A DNA stretch of 64,000 nt from Actinomycetota bacterium (GTDB taxonomy: Bacteria; Actinomycetota; Actinomycetes; S36-B12; UBA10799). The notes under the pieces were generated by a model. That model saw only the letters and a list, made by a program, of their open reading frames with translations, made no database searches and was not told the DNA's origin. Positions 52,767 to 61,958 of the stretch are shown here, piece after piece (positions within the stretch are counted from its first letter, which is position 1; the number at the start of each line of letters is the position of its first letter). The position numbers and the translations under genes were made by a program. The DNA lies in assembly GCA_020637055.1 (NCBI GenBank), contig JACJWR010000004.1:62001-126000 (forward strand), read 5' to 3'.

Positions 52767-53846
52767 ATGCGGGTTGCGGTTCTCGGTTCCGGCAACGGCG
52801 GGCTGGCCATGGCATTCGAATGGGCCCAGGCCGGTCACGAGGTTGCCCTGTTCGACTTCGAGGAGTTCGGTGACACGATCGCAGCGGTGGCCGCCGCCGG
52901 CGGAATCACCGCCGAGGGGGACCTCAGCGGTTTCGTCGAACTCGACTACGCCGGACACGATGCCGAACGTGCGCTGCGGGGAGCCGATGTGGTGTTCGCG
53001 GTGGGTCCGGCCTACAGCAATGCTCCGTTCGGCCGGGTGTGCCGGGACCACGTTGTGGCCGGGCAGATCTATGTGGTGTGCCCCGGCTCCTGCGCCGGTG
53101 CCCTGGTGTTCAAGCAGTCCCTCGGCATGGCACTGGACGACGACTCCGTCACGGTCGCGGAGACCTCGACCTTGCCTTACGCGGTGCGGATCACTGGACC
53201 CGCCGAGATCACCGTGTACAACCGACTCAAAGGCGGCTACTTCGTTGCCGCGATCCCGGCTTCGGCGACACCGCGGGTACACGCGCTGATGGCTGAGGTG
53301 TTCCCGGAGATTTCAGCCGCATCGAGCGTCTGGCAGACCACGCTGCAGAATGCGAATCCGGTGATCCACCCGGCCGTGACGCTGTGCAACGCGGCCCTGA
53401 TCGAGCGCACGGGAGGCGATTTCCTCTTCTACGAGGAGGGGGTCACGGAGGCCGTGGGTCGACTGATCAAGGCCGTCGACGACGAGCGGATCGCCCTTGG
53501 CGCGGCCCTGGGTGTGACGGTGATCCCCGATCCGGAGATCGGGATTTCGCAGGGCTATCAGACTCAGGCCGACTACGGCATCGGCTACTCCGAGGCCCCC
53601 GGATTCAAAGGCATCAAGGCGCAGCCGCGATTGGACTACCGCTACTTCAACGAAGACGCCGGCTTCGGACTGGTGTTCCTCACCGACCTGGGTCGTCAAC
53701 TTGGGATACCGACGCCTGCGATGGACGCAGTCCTGACCGTGAGCTCGATCCTGATGGGTCGCGACTACCGGGCGGAGGCGGCTCGTACGATGGCCGGGTT
53801 GGGTTTGGCGGGGTTGAGTCTGGATCGACTCCGCAACCTGCTTTGA
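52767..53846 (+). CDS. NAD/NADP octopine/nopaline dehydrogenase-family protein (opine dehydrogenase-like)
   Basis: A 359-residue protein with an N-terminal Rossmann fold beginning MRVAVLGSGNGGLAMAFEWA (GxGxxG motif) and a helical C-terminal domain of the octopine/nopaline dehydrogenase type. The conserved NPVIHPAVTLCNA segment, with the catalytic-site histidine, is near residue 207. Opine dehydrogenases reductively join an amino acid to a keto acid. Here no aminotransferase or metal-transport genes (as in staphylopine loci) are adjacent; a glycosyltransferase follows. ATG 52767 has GGGAGG 5 nt upstream; the longer frame to 52719 is rejected. Confidence 0.83.
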   Translation: MRVAVLGSGNGGLAMAFEWAQAGHEVALFDFEEFGDTIAAVAAAGGITAEGDLSGFVELDYAGHDAERALRGADVVFAVGPAYSNAPFGRVCRDHVVAGQIYVVCPGSCAGALVFKQSLGMALDDDSVTVAETSTLPYAVRITGPAEITVYNRLKGGYFVAAIPASATPRVHALMAEVFPEISAASSVWQTTLQNANPVIHPAVTLCNAALIERTGGDFLFYEEGVTEAVGRLIKAVDDERIALGAALGVTVIPDPEIGISQGYQTQADYGIGYSEAPGFKGIKAQPRLDYRYFNEDAGFGLVFLTDLGRQLGIPTPAMDAVLTVSSILMGRDYRAEAARTMAGLGLAGLSLDRLRNLL

Positions 53847-53867
53847 GACGAGGAGCGCGACGCGGAC

Positions 53868-55484
53868 ATGCGGATCGGACTGTTCCACGGATTCGAATTG
53901 GTCGGTTCCGGCAGCAACGAGTACACCCGCTACCTCGCGGCGGCCCTCGCCGCGGACGGTCATGAGGTGCACGTTCTCTGCCGCGAACCCGATCCGGCGC
54001 AACTGGCGCCCGTGGTCGGGGCGGCAGTCGCCTGGGACGTCGACGGCACCCCCACCATCCTCTTCGGCATTCCAGGCCAACCGGGAACGGTGACGCTGCA
54101 CCAACTGCCCCACGCGGACATCCGCCCGGTGTATGTGACCGACAAGCAGCGACCGGGCAATGTGAAAGCCTTCCCCGAACTCACCGACGAGGAACTCTTG
54201 GCGGTGCGCGAACTCGCGGCGAGTGCAGTCGAGGCGGTGCTGCGCGACTATCCGGTGGACGTGCTGCACGCCAACCACACGGTGCTGCAGCCCACCATCG
54301 CGGCGGATGTCTGCGGCGATCTGGGCATTCCCTTCGTGGTGTACCCGCACGGGAGCGATATCGAATACACGATCCGCCGAGACGAGCGCTACCGCGACCT
54401 GGCCGGCGAGGCGCTGCGGGAGGCCGCGGGGCTGATCACCGGCAGTGTCGAGATGTTCAGCAGGATCGAAGCGTTGTATCCCGACCTGGCGGCGGACCTG
54501 CGCGGGCGCTGGGCCGTGGTGGGGGTGGGGGTGGATACCTCGCAGTTCTCGCCCGTTCCGTTTGCCGAGCGGAGGCAATCCATCGAAGCCTTCGTGCGAA
54601 CGGAACCCGGTGGTGGGAAACCGCCGGAACTGGCGGCGGAGTTGGTCGCGCGACTGGCCGCGGGCGACCTCGAGGTCATCACCGAGCAACAGCATGCCTA
54701 CGCACGCGAACTTCCCGACGACGACGTAGCGAGCCGGCTGGCGGCGTTGCCGTGGGAGGACGGCAAGTTCGTGATCTTCGTGGGTGCCCTGACCGTGGGC
54801 AAGGGCGTGCAGAGTGTGTTGGCGGCGTGGCCGGAGGTGATCCGCCAGGTGCCCGAAGCGCACCTGATCATCGTGGGTTCCGGGGCCTACCGCGAGGTCC
54901 TCGAAGCATTTGTGCGGGCGATCGACGCCGGCGATACCGGGTTGATCGAGCACTTGGTGGCGCACGGCAACGACTACGACATCACCCACACGTCCGGCCC
55001 ATGGACCGACGTCGCCGCCTACCTCGCCGATCCGCGCCACCGAGCGACCTTCGATGCCGCGCGCGGACGAATGGCGGACCACGTGGTGTTCACCGGTCGT
55101 CTCGATCACGATCGGCTCAGCAAGGTGTTCCCGTGTGCGGACCTCGCCGTGTTCCCGTCGGTTCTGCCCGAGGCCTACCCACTGGTGCTGATGGAGTCGT
55201 TGGCCAGCGGCGTGCTGCCGTGCGCGTCCGATCTCACCGGATTGGGCGAGGGTCTGCGCGACCTCGAGCCGCTCTTGGGCGCCGATATCGATGTCGACCG
55301 ACTGCGGCTGCCCATGGCCGATGACATCCGGGTGGCGGCGATCGCCGACTCCCTGGTGTCGCTGTTGCGCGATCCGGCGGTGCCGCGTTTGCGCCCACGG
55401 TTGCGCGAGATCGCCGTGACGTTCTACGACTGGCGGGTACGGGCCGGGCAGATGGTGCGGGCCTACACCGAACTCGCCACCTAG
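53868..55484 (+). CDS. GT4-type glycosyltransferase
   Basis: A 538-residue GT-B-fold glycosyltransferase. The N-terminal domain has GSGSNEYTRYLAAALAADGHEVHVL and later YPHGSDIEYTIRRDE; the C-terminal domain has FVGALTVGKGVQSVLAAWP and the GT4 nucleotide-sugar motif PEAYPLVLMESLASG (E-x7-E). An insertion of about 60 residues (about 225-290) separates the domains, making it longer than usual. No signal peptide. It starts 21 bases after the opine-dehydrogenase-like gene and is probably in the same transcript. Donor and acceptor are unknown. Confidence 0.87.
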   Translation: MRIGLFHGFELVGSGSNEYTRYLAAALAADGHEVHVLCREPDPAQLAPVVGAAVAWDVDGTPTILFGIPGQPGTVTLHQLPHADIRPVYVTDKQRPGNVKAFPELTDEELLAVRELAASAVEAVLRDYPVDVLHANHTVLQPTIAADVCGDLGIPFVVYPHGSDIEYTIRRDERYRDLAGEALREAAGLITGSVEMFSRIEALYPDLAADLRGRWAVVGVGVDTSQFSPVPFAERRQSIEAFVRTEPGGGKPPELAAELVARLAAGDLEVITEQQHAYARELPDDDVASRLAALPWEDGKFVIFVGALTVGKGVQSVLAAWPEVIRQVPEAHLIIVGSGAYREVLEAFVRAIDAGDTGLIEHLVAHGNDYDITHTSGPWTDVAAYLADPRHRATFDAARGRMADHVVFTGRLDHDRLSKVFPCADLAVFPSVLPEAYPLVLMESLASGVLPCASDLTGLGEGLRDLEPLLGADIDVDRLRLPMADDIRVAAIADSLVSLLRDPAVPRLRPRLREIAVTFYDWRVRAGQMVRAYTELAT

Positions 55485-55552
55485 CGGGCAGCGCCGATGC
55501 CTCCACGCGGCACAGCGGTCCGGACCCTGGCCACCCGCCGCGGGCGGCCGAT

Positions 55553-57082
55553 ATGACGGCGGGCCGGGTCGACGAGGTGACCGTTTCCGGCGGCCGGATC
55601 CGAGGTTATGCCGACGGTGGTTTCCGGCGCTGGACCGGCGTGCCCTACGCCGCACCACCGGTGGGACCGCTGCGGTGGCGCCGACCACAACCGGTCCAGG
55701 CCTGGATCGGGGTGCGGGAGTGTCGCCAGCCGGCACCGGCCGCGATGCAATCCGTGGAAGGAGCCCATAGCGTTCCGGTGAGCGAGGATTGCCTCTACCT
55801 GAACATCACTGCGCCGGATCGGCCCGCTCCACGTAAAGGCTGGCCGGTGCTGGTGTGGATCCACGGCGGTGGCAACACCTCCGGCGCCGCAAGCGATATC
55901 GACGACGGTTCGGCTTTCGCGGGGCACGGCATCGTGGTGGTGCAGATCGCCTATCGGCTCGGCGCTTTCGGATTCCTCAACCTCGCCGATACCGTCGACG
56001 GCCGCGAGGTCGACGCCGGTAGCGCAGGTTTGCTCGACCAGATCGCGGCCGTCCGGTGGGTCCGCCGGAACGCCGCGGCCTTCGCTGCCGACCCGACGCG
56101 GATCACGGTGTACGGAGAGTCGGCCGGCGCGAAGGCCGTCGCCGCCTTGCTGGGTTCGCCTGCCGCGGCCGGCTGCTTCACCGGCGCGATCTCATCGAGT
56201 GGGGGCGATTCGGTGGCAAGCCCGGCGGCTGCTGGCGCCGTGGCGCGGAGTTTCCTGGCCGGACTGCCAGGTTGCCGGGATGCTGCGGCACTACGAACGC
56301 TTCCCGCGTCGGCGATTCTCGAGGCGCAGCACCAGGTGTGCCCGGCCGACCGGGCGGTGTGGGTGTGGCGGCCGACCCTGCACCCCACGGCCCTTCCCAC
56401 CCGGCCGATCGAGGCGATCCGGGCCGGCAGCGCCGCAGGGGTTCGTACGCTGGTGGGCAGCAACGGCGACGAGGCGGTCCTCTTCGCCCAGCTTTCGGGG
56501 GAGTCGCATTGCCTTGATCCGTTCGAACGGGTCATGGCGGCGGTTCTGGGAGTCCCTGGGGAGTCGGAAGCAGGCGCGGCACTCGAGCATCTGATCGCCA
56601 CCTACATGTCCAGTCGCGGCCTCGATCGCACTGCGGCGATGGTGGCGATCATGGGCGACGAGCGCTACGCCATGCCCACTCTCCGACTGGCCGAGGCGCA
56701 GGCGCGGTGGGCACCGGTGTATCGGTACCGGCTGGACGCAGCGCCGCCGAACTACCCCGAAGTGCTCGCGGGCGGTCACACGTGCGACCTTCCGATGGCA
56801 TGGCAGACGGCGGAAATGCGACGGGCGAATCCGGAAGCGGTGGCGCGCCATCGAGTCGCAGCGTTGTTCCATTCCGCCCTGGTGGCCTTCGTCCTGCGTG
56901 GTGACCCCAACACGGCCGAACTGCCGGATTGGCCGGTCTTCGAGATTCCCCGGCGGGCCACGATGATCTTCGGGTTCGGCTGCGAGGTGTGCGACGACCC
57001 GCGCGGGACCGAGCGGATGGAATGGCCGACCTGGGATTGGGAGTACGGCACCTGGTGGCCCCTGCCGGCAAGGTCGGGATAG
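55553..57082 (+). CDS. Carboxylesterase/type-B esterase family protein
   Basis: A 509-residue alpha/beta hydrolase of the carboxylesterase/lipase family. GVPYAAPPVGPLRWRRP is the family N-terminal block, WIHGGGNTSGA the oxyanion hole, and ITVYGESAGAKAVAALLG the nucleophile elbow (serine near residue 191). Glutamate and histidine of the triad appear to be in VGSNGDEAVLF and LAGGHTCDLPMAW. No signal peptide is seen. ATG 55553 has no strong ribosome binding site; the start is 68 bases after the glycosyltransferase stop. Substrate unknown. Confidence 0.88.
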   Translation: MTAGRVDEVTVSGGRIRGYADGGFRRWTGVPYAAPPVGPLRWRRPQPVQAWIGVRECRQPAPAAMQSVEGAHSVPVSEDCLYLNITAPDRPAPRKGWPVLVWIHGGGNTSGAASDIDDGSAFAGHGIVVVQIAYRLGAFGFLNLADTVDGREVDAGSAGLLDQIAAVRWVRRNAAAFAADPTRITVYGESAGAKAVAALLGSPAAAGCFTGAISSSGGDSVASPAAAGAVARSFLAGLPGCRDAAALRTLPASAILEAQHQVCPADRAVWVWRPTLHPTALPTRPIEAIRAGSAAGVRTLVGSNGDEAVLFAQLSGESHCLDPFERVMAAVLGVPGESEAGAALEHLIATYMSSRGLDRTAAMVAIMGDERYAMPTLRLAEAQARWAPVYRYRLDAAPPNYPEVLAGGHTCDLPMAWQTAEMRRANPEAVARHRVAALFHSALVAFVLRGDPNTAELPDWPVFEIPRRATMIFGFGCEVCDDPRGTERMEWPTWDWEYGTWWPLPARSG

Positions 57083-57172
57083 GGAACAGCTGGCTGCTTC
57101 AACACCGGCGTCAGCCCGTCCGGGTGTGGAATGCTGAGCGGGGCAACCTCGCGAGCGCTGGGAGTGGATCGG

Positions 57173-58570
57173 ATGCAGGGATCATCGGTCGACACCTTCA
57201 TGGAGTTGTCCCGGCTGCAATTCGCCATGACCACGCTGTTCCACTACCTGTTCGTGCCGCTGACCTTGGGACTCGCCCCGATCGTGGCGTTCTTCGAGAC
57301 GATGCACTACCGCACCCGGAATCCGGTCTACGTCCGGCTGGCGACCTTCTTCGGCTCACTGCTGATCATCAACTTCGCCATGGGGGTGGTGAGCGGGATC
57401 GTGCAGGAGTTCCAGTTCGGCATGAACTGGTCGGTCTACAGCGCCTTCGTCGGCGACATCTTCGGTGGGCCGTTGGCGATGGAGGGGATCCTCGCCTTCT
57501 TCCTGGAGTCCACGTTCCTGGGTCTGTGGGTGTTCGGCCGCAACAAGCTTCCCCGCGGGCTCCACTTGGCTTCGATCTGGCTGGTGGCGTTGGGCACCTG
57601 GGCATCGGCCTTCTTCATCATCACCGCCAACTCGTGGATGCAGCACCCGGTGGGGTACGAGATCGACCCGGAGACCGGACGGGCGGTGCTCGCCGACCCC
57701 GTTGCCGTGTTCACCCAGGACATTGTCTGGTGGTCGTGGCTGCACGCCGTGCTCGGCGGTTTGGTGGCCGCGTCGGTATTCGTCTTCGCCGTCGCCGCGT
57801 ACCACCTCAAGAGACGTCAGCATGTGGCGATCATGAAGTGGACCTTCAAGTTCGCGATCGTGCTGGGGATCATCGCCGGGGCGAGCCAGGCACTCGTGGG
57901 CGACACCCTCGGCGTGGTGATGACCGAGAAACAGCCGATGAAGATCGCCGCGGCCGAGGCGGTGTGGGAGACCACCGGGCCGTGTGCCGGACTGTCGATC
58001 GTCGCCTGGCCCGATCAGGCGGCGCAGGACAACGTCTTCGACATCGAGATACCGTGCCTGCTGTCGATCGTGGCCACCAACAGCCTCGACGGCGAGGTGA
58101 CCGGGATGACCGAGTTGCAGGCCGAGTACGAACAGGAATTCGGCCCCGGGAACTACATTCCGAACGTGTGGGTGGCCTTCTACAGTTTCCGGCTGATGAT
58201 GGGCTTCGGTTTGGTCGGAGTGGGCTGGATGCTGGTGGCTGCGTGGGCGACGAGGAAGGGACGTTTGCCGACCAGCAGAGCCTTCTGGGCGATCAGCATC
58301 TGGATCGTGGCCACGCCCTGGTTGGGCAACATGTTCGGCTGGATCTTCACCGAGAACGGCCGGCAGCCGTGGATCGTCTACGGGGAGCTGAAGACGGCTG
58401 ACGCCTCGTCCGGCCTTTCGCCCGGGCTGATCATCACCAGCCTGGTGGTGTTCGCGCTGCTCTACGGCAGTTTCGCCGTGATCGAGTTCTTCCTCATCCG
58501 CAAGTACGCCATCAAGGGCCCACCCGACGATGCGACGGTGCCGGTGGTCAAGGAAATGGTGGGCAGCTGA
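57173..58570 (+). CDS. cydA: Cytochrome bd ubiquinol/menaquinol oxidase subunit I
   Basis: A 465-residue nine-segment membrane protein. Haem-ligand histidine candidates are in TLFHYLFVPLTLGL and WLHAVLGGL; the GRQPW motif is present as NGRQPWIVYGEL. The Q-loop is short. It oxidises menaquinol and reduces oxygen with high affinity, supporting growth at low oxygen. ATG 57173 has GGGAG 9 nt upstream; an in-frame ATG at 57131 is possible. It is followed 1 base later by cydB. No cydDC assembly genes are in the window. Confidence 0.93.
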   Translation: MQGSSVDTFMELSRLQFAMTTLFHYLFVPLTLGLAPIVAFFETMHYRTRNPVYVRLATFFGSLLIINFAMGVVSGIVQEFQFGMNWSVYSAFVGDIFGGPLAMEGILAFFLESTFLGLWVFGRNKLPRGLHLASIWLVALGTWASAFFIITANSWMQHPVGYEIDPETGRAVLADPVAVFTQDIVWWSWLHAVLGGLVAASVFVFAVAAYHLKRRQHVAIMKWTFKFAIVLGIIAGASQALVGDTLGVVMTEKQPMKIAAAEAVWETTGPCAGLSIVAWPDQAAQDNVFDIEIPCLLSIVATNSLDGEVTGMTELQAEYEQEFGPGNYIPNVWVAFYSFRLMMGFGLVGVGWMLVAAWATRKGRLPTSRAFWAISIWIVATPWLGNMFGWIFTENGRQPWIVYGELKTADASSGLSPGLIITSLVVFALLYGSFAVIEFFLIRKYAIKGPPDDATVPVVKEMVGS

Positions 58571-58571
58571 G

Positions 58572-59582
58572 ATGGATCTTGTCACCGTCTGGTTCGTGCT
58601 CATCGCCGCGCTGTGGATCGGGTTCTTCTTCCTCGAGGGATTCGACTTCGGAGTTGGGGCGCTCAGCCTGCTGACCGGACGCGACGATGCGGAGCGGCGT
58701 GAGATGCTCGCCACCATCGGTCCGGTGTGGGACGCCGACGAGGCCTGGTTGGTGACCGGGGGAATCGCGATCTTCGCTGCTTTCCCACTCTGGTACGCCG
58801 CGGTGTTCCCAGCCGCCTACCTGCCGTTGATGCTGGTCGTCGCCTGCCTCATCGTCCGCGGTGTGGCGGTGGAGTATCGGTCGAAGAAACCCGAGCACCG
58901 GTGGCGGGCGGCTTGGGACGTCGCCATCGGGGTGTCGTCCATATTGCTCGCCACCCTGTTCGGGGTGTTCTGGGCGGGCATGCTGCACGGGATTCCCATC
59001 GATGCATCCGGGGCGTTCACCGGACAGAGTCTGCTGTCGTTCATCAACGGCTATTCGGTGCTCGGCGGTGTCACCCTGCTGCTCTTCTCGCTCGCCCACG
59101 GGGCGTCCTTCGTGGCGTTGAAGACCGACGGCGAACTCTCACGACGGCAGGCGCGGCTGGCCACGTGGCTGGCCCTTGCCACGACGGTTGCGATGCTGCT
59201 GTTCTCGATCTGGACATTCGTCGCCTACACCGATGGCGATGCTGGAGCGCTGGCCCTGGGGGTGGCGGCCGTGGTGGCGATCGCCGGCGCCGCAGTGGCG
59301 CACCGGCGCGGCCGGCACCTGTGGGGATTCTGGCTGGATGCCGTCGCGGTGGCCGGATTCGTCGGTCAGATCTTCCTAGGGCTATATCCCAACGCACTGC
59401 CGAGCACGACGGCTGGTGGCTTCAGCCTCACCCTGGCCGATGCTGCGGCGAGCGAGAACTCACTGGTCTTGATCACCGTTGTCGCGCTCGTCGGGCTGCC
59501 GCTGGTGATCACCTACCAGGCGTGGTCATTCTGGGTGTTCCGCGGTCGGCTGCGACGGGAGGAATTCCTCGTCGAAAACTGA
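58572..59582 (+). CDS. cydB: Cytochrome bd oxidase subunit II
   Basis: A 336-residue membrane protein with about eight segments. WIGFFFLEGFDFGVGAL is the typical CydB start and the GPVWDADEAWLVTGG segment is highly conserved. It is the structural partner of CydA. The ATG at 58572 immediately follows the cydA stop (TGAGATG), so the two are translated together. Its 3' end overlaps the convergent Gfo/Idh/MocA gene by 57 bases, leaving no room for a terminator. Confidence 0.94.
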   Translation: MDLVTVWFVLIAALWIGFFFLEGFDFGVGALSLLTGRDDAERREMLATIGPVWDADEAWLVTGGIAIFAAFPLWYAAVFPAAYLPLMLVVACLIVRGVAVEYRSKKPEHRWRAAWDVAIGVSSILLATLFGVFWAGMLHGIPIDASGAFTGQSLLSFINGYSVLGGVTLLLFSLAHGASFVALKTDGELSRRQARLATWLALATTVAMLLFSIWTFVAYTDGDAGALALGVAAVVAIAGAAVAHRRGRHLWGFWLDAVAVAGFVGQIFLGLYPNALPSTTAGGFSLTLADAAASENSLVLITVVALVGLPLVITYQAWSFWVFRGRLRREEFLVEN

Positions 59583-60593
59583 CCACTCGCGTCGGCCTGC
59601 CGCTTCGATGATCCGCAGAGTGGCCACGGCGTCGGCCGGATCCACCGGAACCGGGCCGTCGCCGCGCAGGGCGGCGGCCCATAGCTGGTAGAAGCGCAGG
59701 TAGTTCCCCCGTTGGGTGGGCTGGGCGAATTCGCCGTCACCGCTGCAGCGGACTCCATCGTCGGCGGCCTCGCGCGCACCCCAACGCGCAGCGTCAGGCG
59801 ACGGTACGAGGCCGCTTCGCAGCGCGGACTCCTGTGGGTCCATGCCGAATATCCGGTAGCCGCCCCGATTTCCCAGCACCCGGAACCGCGGACCGAGATC
59901 TGCTGCGACGGCGCTGAGCCAGAGGTGGGAACGCACACCGTTGCGGTGGGTGAGGGCGAGGAAGACGTCGTCGTCGTTCACCGCGTCCGCGCGCACGCGG
60001 CCGACCTCGGCATAGGCCGCGGCGACCGGCCCGAACAGACACACCGCCTGGTCGATCACGTGCGGGCCGAGGTCGAACAAGATCCCACCGCCGTCGGAGG
60101 TGGTTTCCTTCCACGACGGCACCACCTGGGGCCGCCAACGCTCGAAGCGTGACTCGAACCGGTGCACCTTGCCCAAGGTGCCGGATTCGACGAGTTCCGC
60201 CACGGTGAGGAAGTCGCCGTCCCAACGTCGGTTGAGGTACACCGTCAGCAGCAGGCCCGCCTCCTCGGCGTGGTCGACGAGTGATTCGGCGTCTGCCACG
60301 TTGGTGGCCAACGGCTTGTCGACCACCACGTTGAGGCCATGGTCGAGCGCGTCGTGAGCCAGCGGTGCATGGCTCGAATTGGGCGTGGTGATGGTAACCG
60401 CGTCCAGTCCGAGGTCCCACAACTCCCGGGGATGGGCGACCACGGCGGCCTTCGGATAGTTCGCTCGGGCTGCGCCCGCACGTTCCGGGTTCGAGGTCAC
60501 CACTGCCGCCAACTCGAGGCCATCGGTGGCCGCGATCAGCGGCGCGTGGAAAGCGGACCCACCCACCCCGAAGCCGATCAGTCCGATCCTCAT
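59526..60593 (-). CDS. Gfo/Idh/MocA family oxidoreductase
   Basis: A 355-residue NAD(P)-dependent oxidoreductase. The N-terminal Rossmann motif is GLIGFGVGGSAFHAPLI, the conserved lysine lies in VVDKPLATN (EKP-type), and the C-terminal domain carries GGGILFDLGPHVIDQAVCLFG with the catalytic-type D and H. Members oxidise or reduce sugars, inositols or related compounds. ATG 60593 has GGAGAGGAG 9 nt upstream. It lies 27 bases after the acyl-CoA dehydrogenase gene, so the two are probably co-transcribed although the pathways differ. Confidence 0.9.
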   Translation of the reverse strand: MRIGLIGFGVGGSAFHAPLIAATDGLELAAVVTSNPERAGAARANYPKAAVVAHPRELWDLGLDAVTITTPNSSHAPLAHDALDHGLNVVVDKPLATNVADAESLVDHAEEAGLLLTVYLNRRWDGDFLTVAELVESGTLGKVHRFESRFERWRPQVVPSWKETTSDGGGILFDLGPHVIDQAVCLFGPVAAAYAEVGRVRADAVNDDDVFLALTHRNGVRSHLWLSAVAADLGPRFRVLGNRGGYRIFGMDPQESALRSGLVPSPDAARWGAREAADDGVRCSGDGEFAQPTQRGNYLRFYQLWAAALRGDGPVPVDPADAVATLRIIEAAGRREWSVFDEEFLPSQPTAEHPE

Positions 60594-60620
60594 TGCCGCA
60601 ACTCCTCTCCCGCAGCAGCG

Positions 60621-61769
60621 CTAGCGGACGCCAGCGGCCAGGCTGCGGCCGATGATCAGACGTTGGATCTGGTTGGTTCCCTCGAAGATCTGCATCACCT
60701 TCGCCTCGCGCATGTAACGCTCGACCGGGAAGTCCCGGGTGTATCCGAATCCGCCGAGCACCTGGACGGCATCGGTGGTGACCTTCATCGCATTGTCGGT
60801 GGCCACCAACTTGGCGATCGCCGCCTGCCGGCTGAACGGGAGGCCGCGATCCCGGCGACGGGCAGCTGCCAAGGTGACTTCACGGGCCGATTCCACCGCC
60901 GCCGCCATGTCCGCCAGCAGGAATGCCAGTCCCTGGTGATCGATGATCGGCGTGCCGAAGGTCTCCCGCTCGGCCGCATACGCGACCGCCTGGTCCAGAG
61001 CCCCCTGGGCCAGCCCGACCGCGGCCGCCGCGATCCCCAACCGACCTGAGTCGAGGCCGTCCAGGGCGATTCGCAGGCCGGATCCCTCGGCACCCAGCCT
61101 GCGGTCGGCGGCGACCCGGACGTCGTCGAATCGCATGGTCGCCGTGGTGGATCCCATGAGGCCCATCTTCCGCTCGGGCGGGTCCGCGCTGAGACCCGGC
61201 GAGTCCGCCGGAACGAGGAAGCAGGAGATCCCGTTGCGTTCGTCCGAGGTGCGAGCCATCACCTGGTAGAAGTCGGCCTCGCCGCCGTGGGTGGTCCACG
61301 CCTTGGCCCCGTTGATCACATAGTGGTCACCGTCCCGAACCGCCCGGGTGCGCATGGCCGCCGGGTCCGACCCGGCGTGCGCCTCGGAGAGGCAGTAGGC
61401 GCCGAGCAGATCGCCGGCGAGCATCTCGGGCAACCAGCGCTCGCGCTGTTCGTCAGTGCCGTAGGCGGCCAACCCGAAGCAGGAGAGGATGTGCACCGAG
61501 GTGCCCACGGCCACACTCGCCCAGGTGGCCGCGAGTTCCTCGATCACCTGCAGATAGACCTCGTAGGGGACACCACCGCCACCGTCGCGCTCGGGGTAGG
61601 GCAGTCCCAGGATTCCGATGCCGCCGAGCAGTCGGAAGACGTCGCGGGGGAAGTCGCCAGCCGCCTCAGCCTGCCCGGCACGCTCGGCCAGTTCGTTGCG
61701 GGCCAGTTGCCGGACCAGGTCGAGCAGCTCGGCGGATTCGGCGTCGGGCAACATCCGTTCGGCGGGCAC
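60621..61769 (-). CDS. Acyl-CoA dehydrogenase
   Basis: A 382-residue flavoprotein. AYCLSEAHAGSDPAAMRT (FAD/substrate loop), KAWTTHGGEADFYQVMART, and the C-terminal FEGTNQIQRLIIGR with the catalytic glutamate mark the short-chain type family. It introduces a trans-2 double bond in acyl-CoA, passing electrons to ETF. GTG 61769 has GAGGAGG 3 nt upstream. No ETF or thiolase is adjacent; the crotonase-type gene is 38 kb away. It is the first gene of a two-gene unit with the Gfo/Idh/MocA oxidoreductase. Confidence 0.92.
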   Translation of the reverse strand: MPAERMLPDAESAELLDLVRQLARNELAERAGQAEAAGDFPRDVFRLLGGIGILGLPYPERDGGGGVPYEVYLQVIEELAATWASVAVGTSVHILSCFGLAAYGTDEQRERWLPEMLAGDLLGAYCLSEAHAGSDPAAMRTRAVRDGDHYVINGAKAWTTHGGEADFYQVMARTSDERNGISCFLVPADSPGLSADPPERKMGLMGSTTATMRFDDVRVAADRRLGAEGSGLRIALDGLDSGRLGIAAAAVGLAQGALDQAVAYAAERETFGTPIIDHQGLAFLLADMAAAVESAREVTLAAARRRDRGLPFSRQAAIAKLVATDNAMKVTTDAVQVLGGFGYTRDFPVERYMREAKVMQIFEGTNQIQRLIIGRSLAAGVR

Positions 61770-61887
61770 GGCTCCTCCTCGGGTCGGATGACGTTGGGTG
61801 CTCAGGATCCGAGCCTAGGCCCGCGAGCGCGACCCGGGGAGGCGGGGAGCCGCGACCGGGTCGCGAACCGGATCGACGCCGACAGAT

Positions 61888-61934
61888 GGAAGTGGGCTGG
61901 GCCACGATGGTCGATCGTGGCCCAGCCCACTTCC
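61888..61934. terminator. 21-bp perfect hairpin 3' of the Rpf-like gene
   Basis: The arm 61888-61908 (starts GGAAGTGGGCTGGG) is the exact reverse complement of 61914-61934, with a 5-base loop GGTCG. It begins 25 bases beyond the stop of the Rpf-like gene (minus strand). There is no T-tract on either side, typical of hairpin-only terminators in high-GC Actinobacteria. It should separate the rpf-like transcript from the acyl-CoA dehydrogenase transcript downstream on the same strand. Confidence 0.85.
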
Positions 61935-61958
61935 GAAGGGTCTGAGTCCGGCTGCGGA

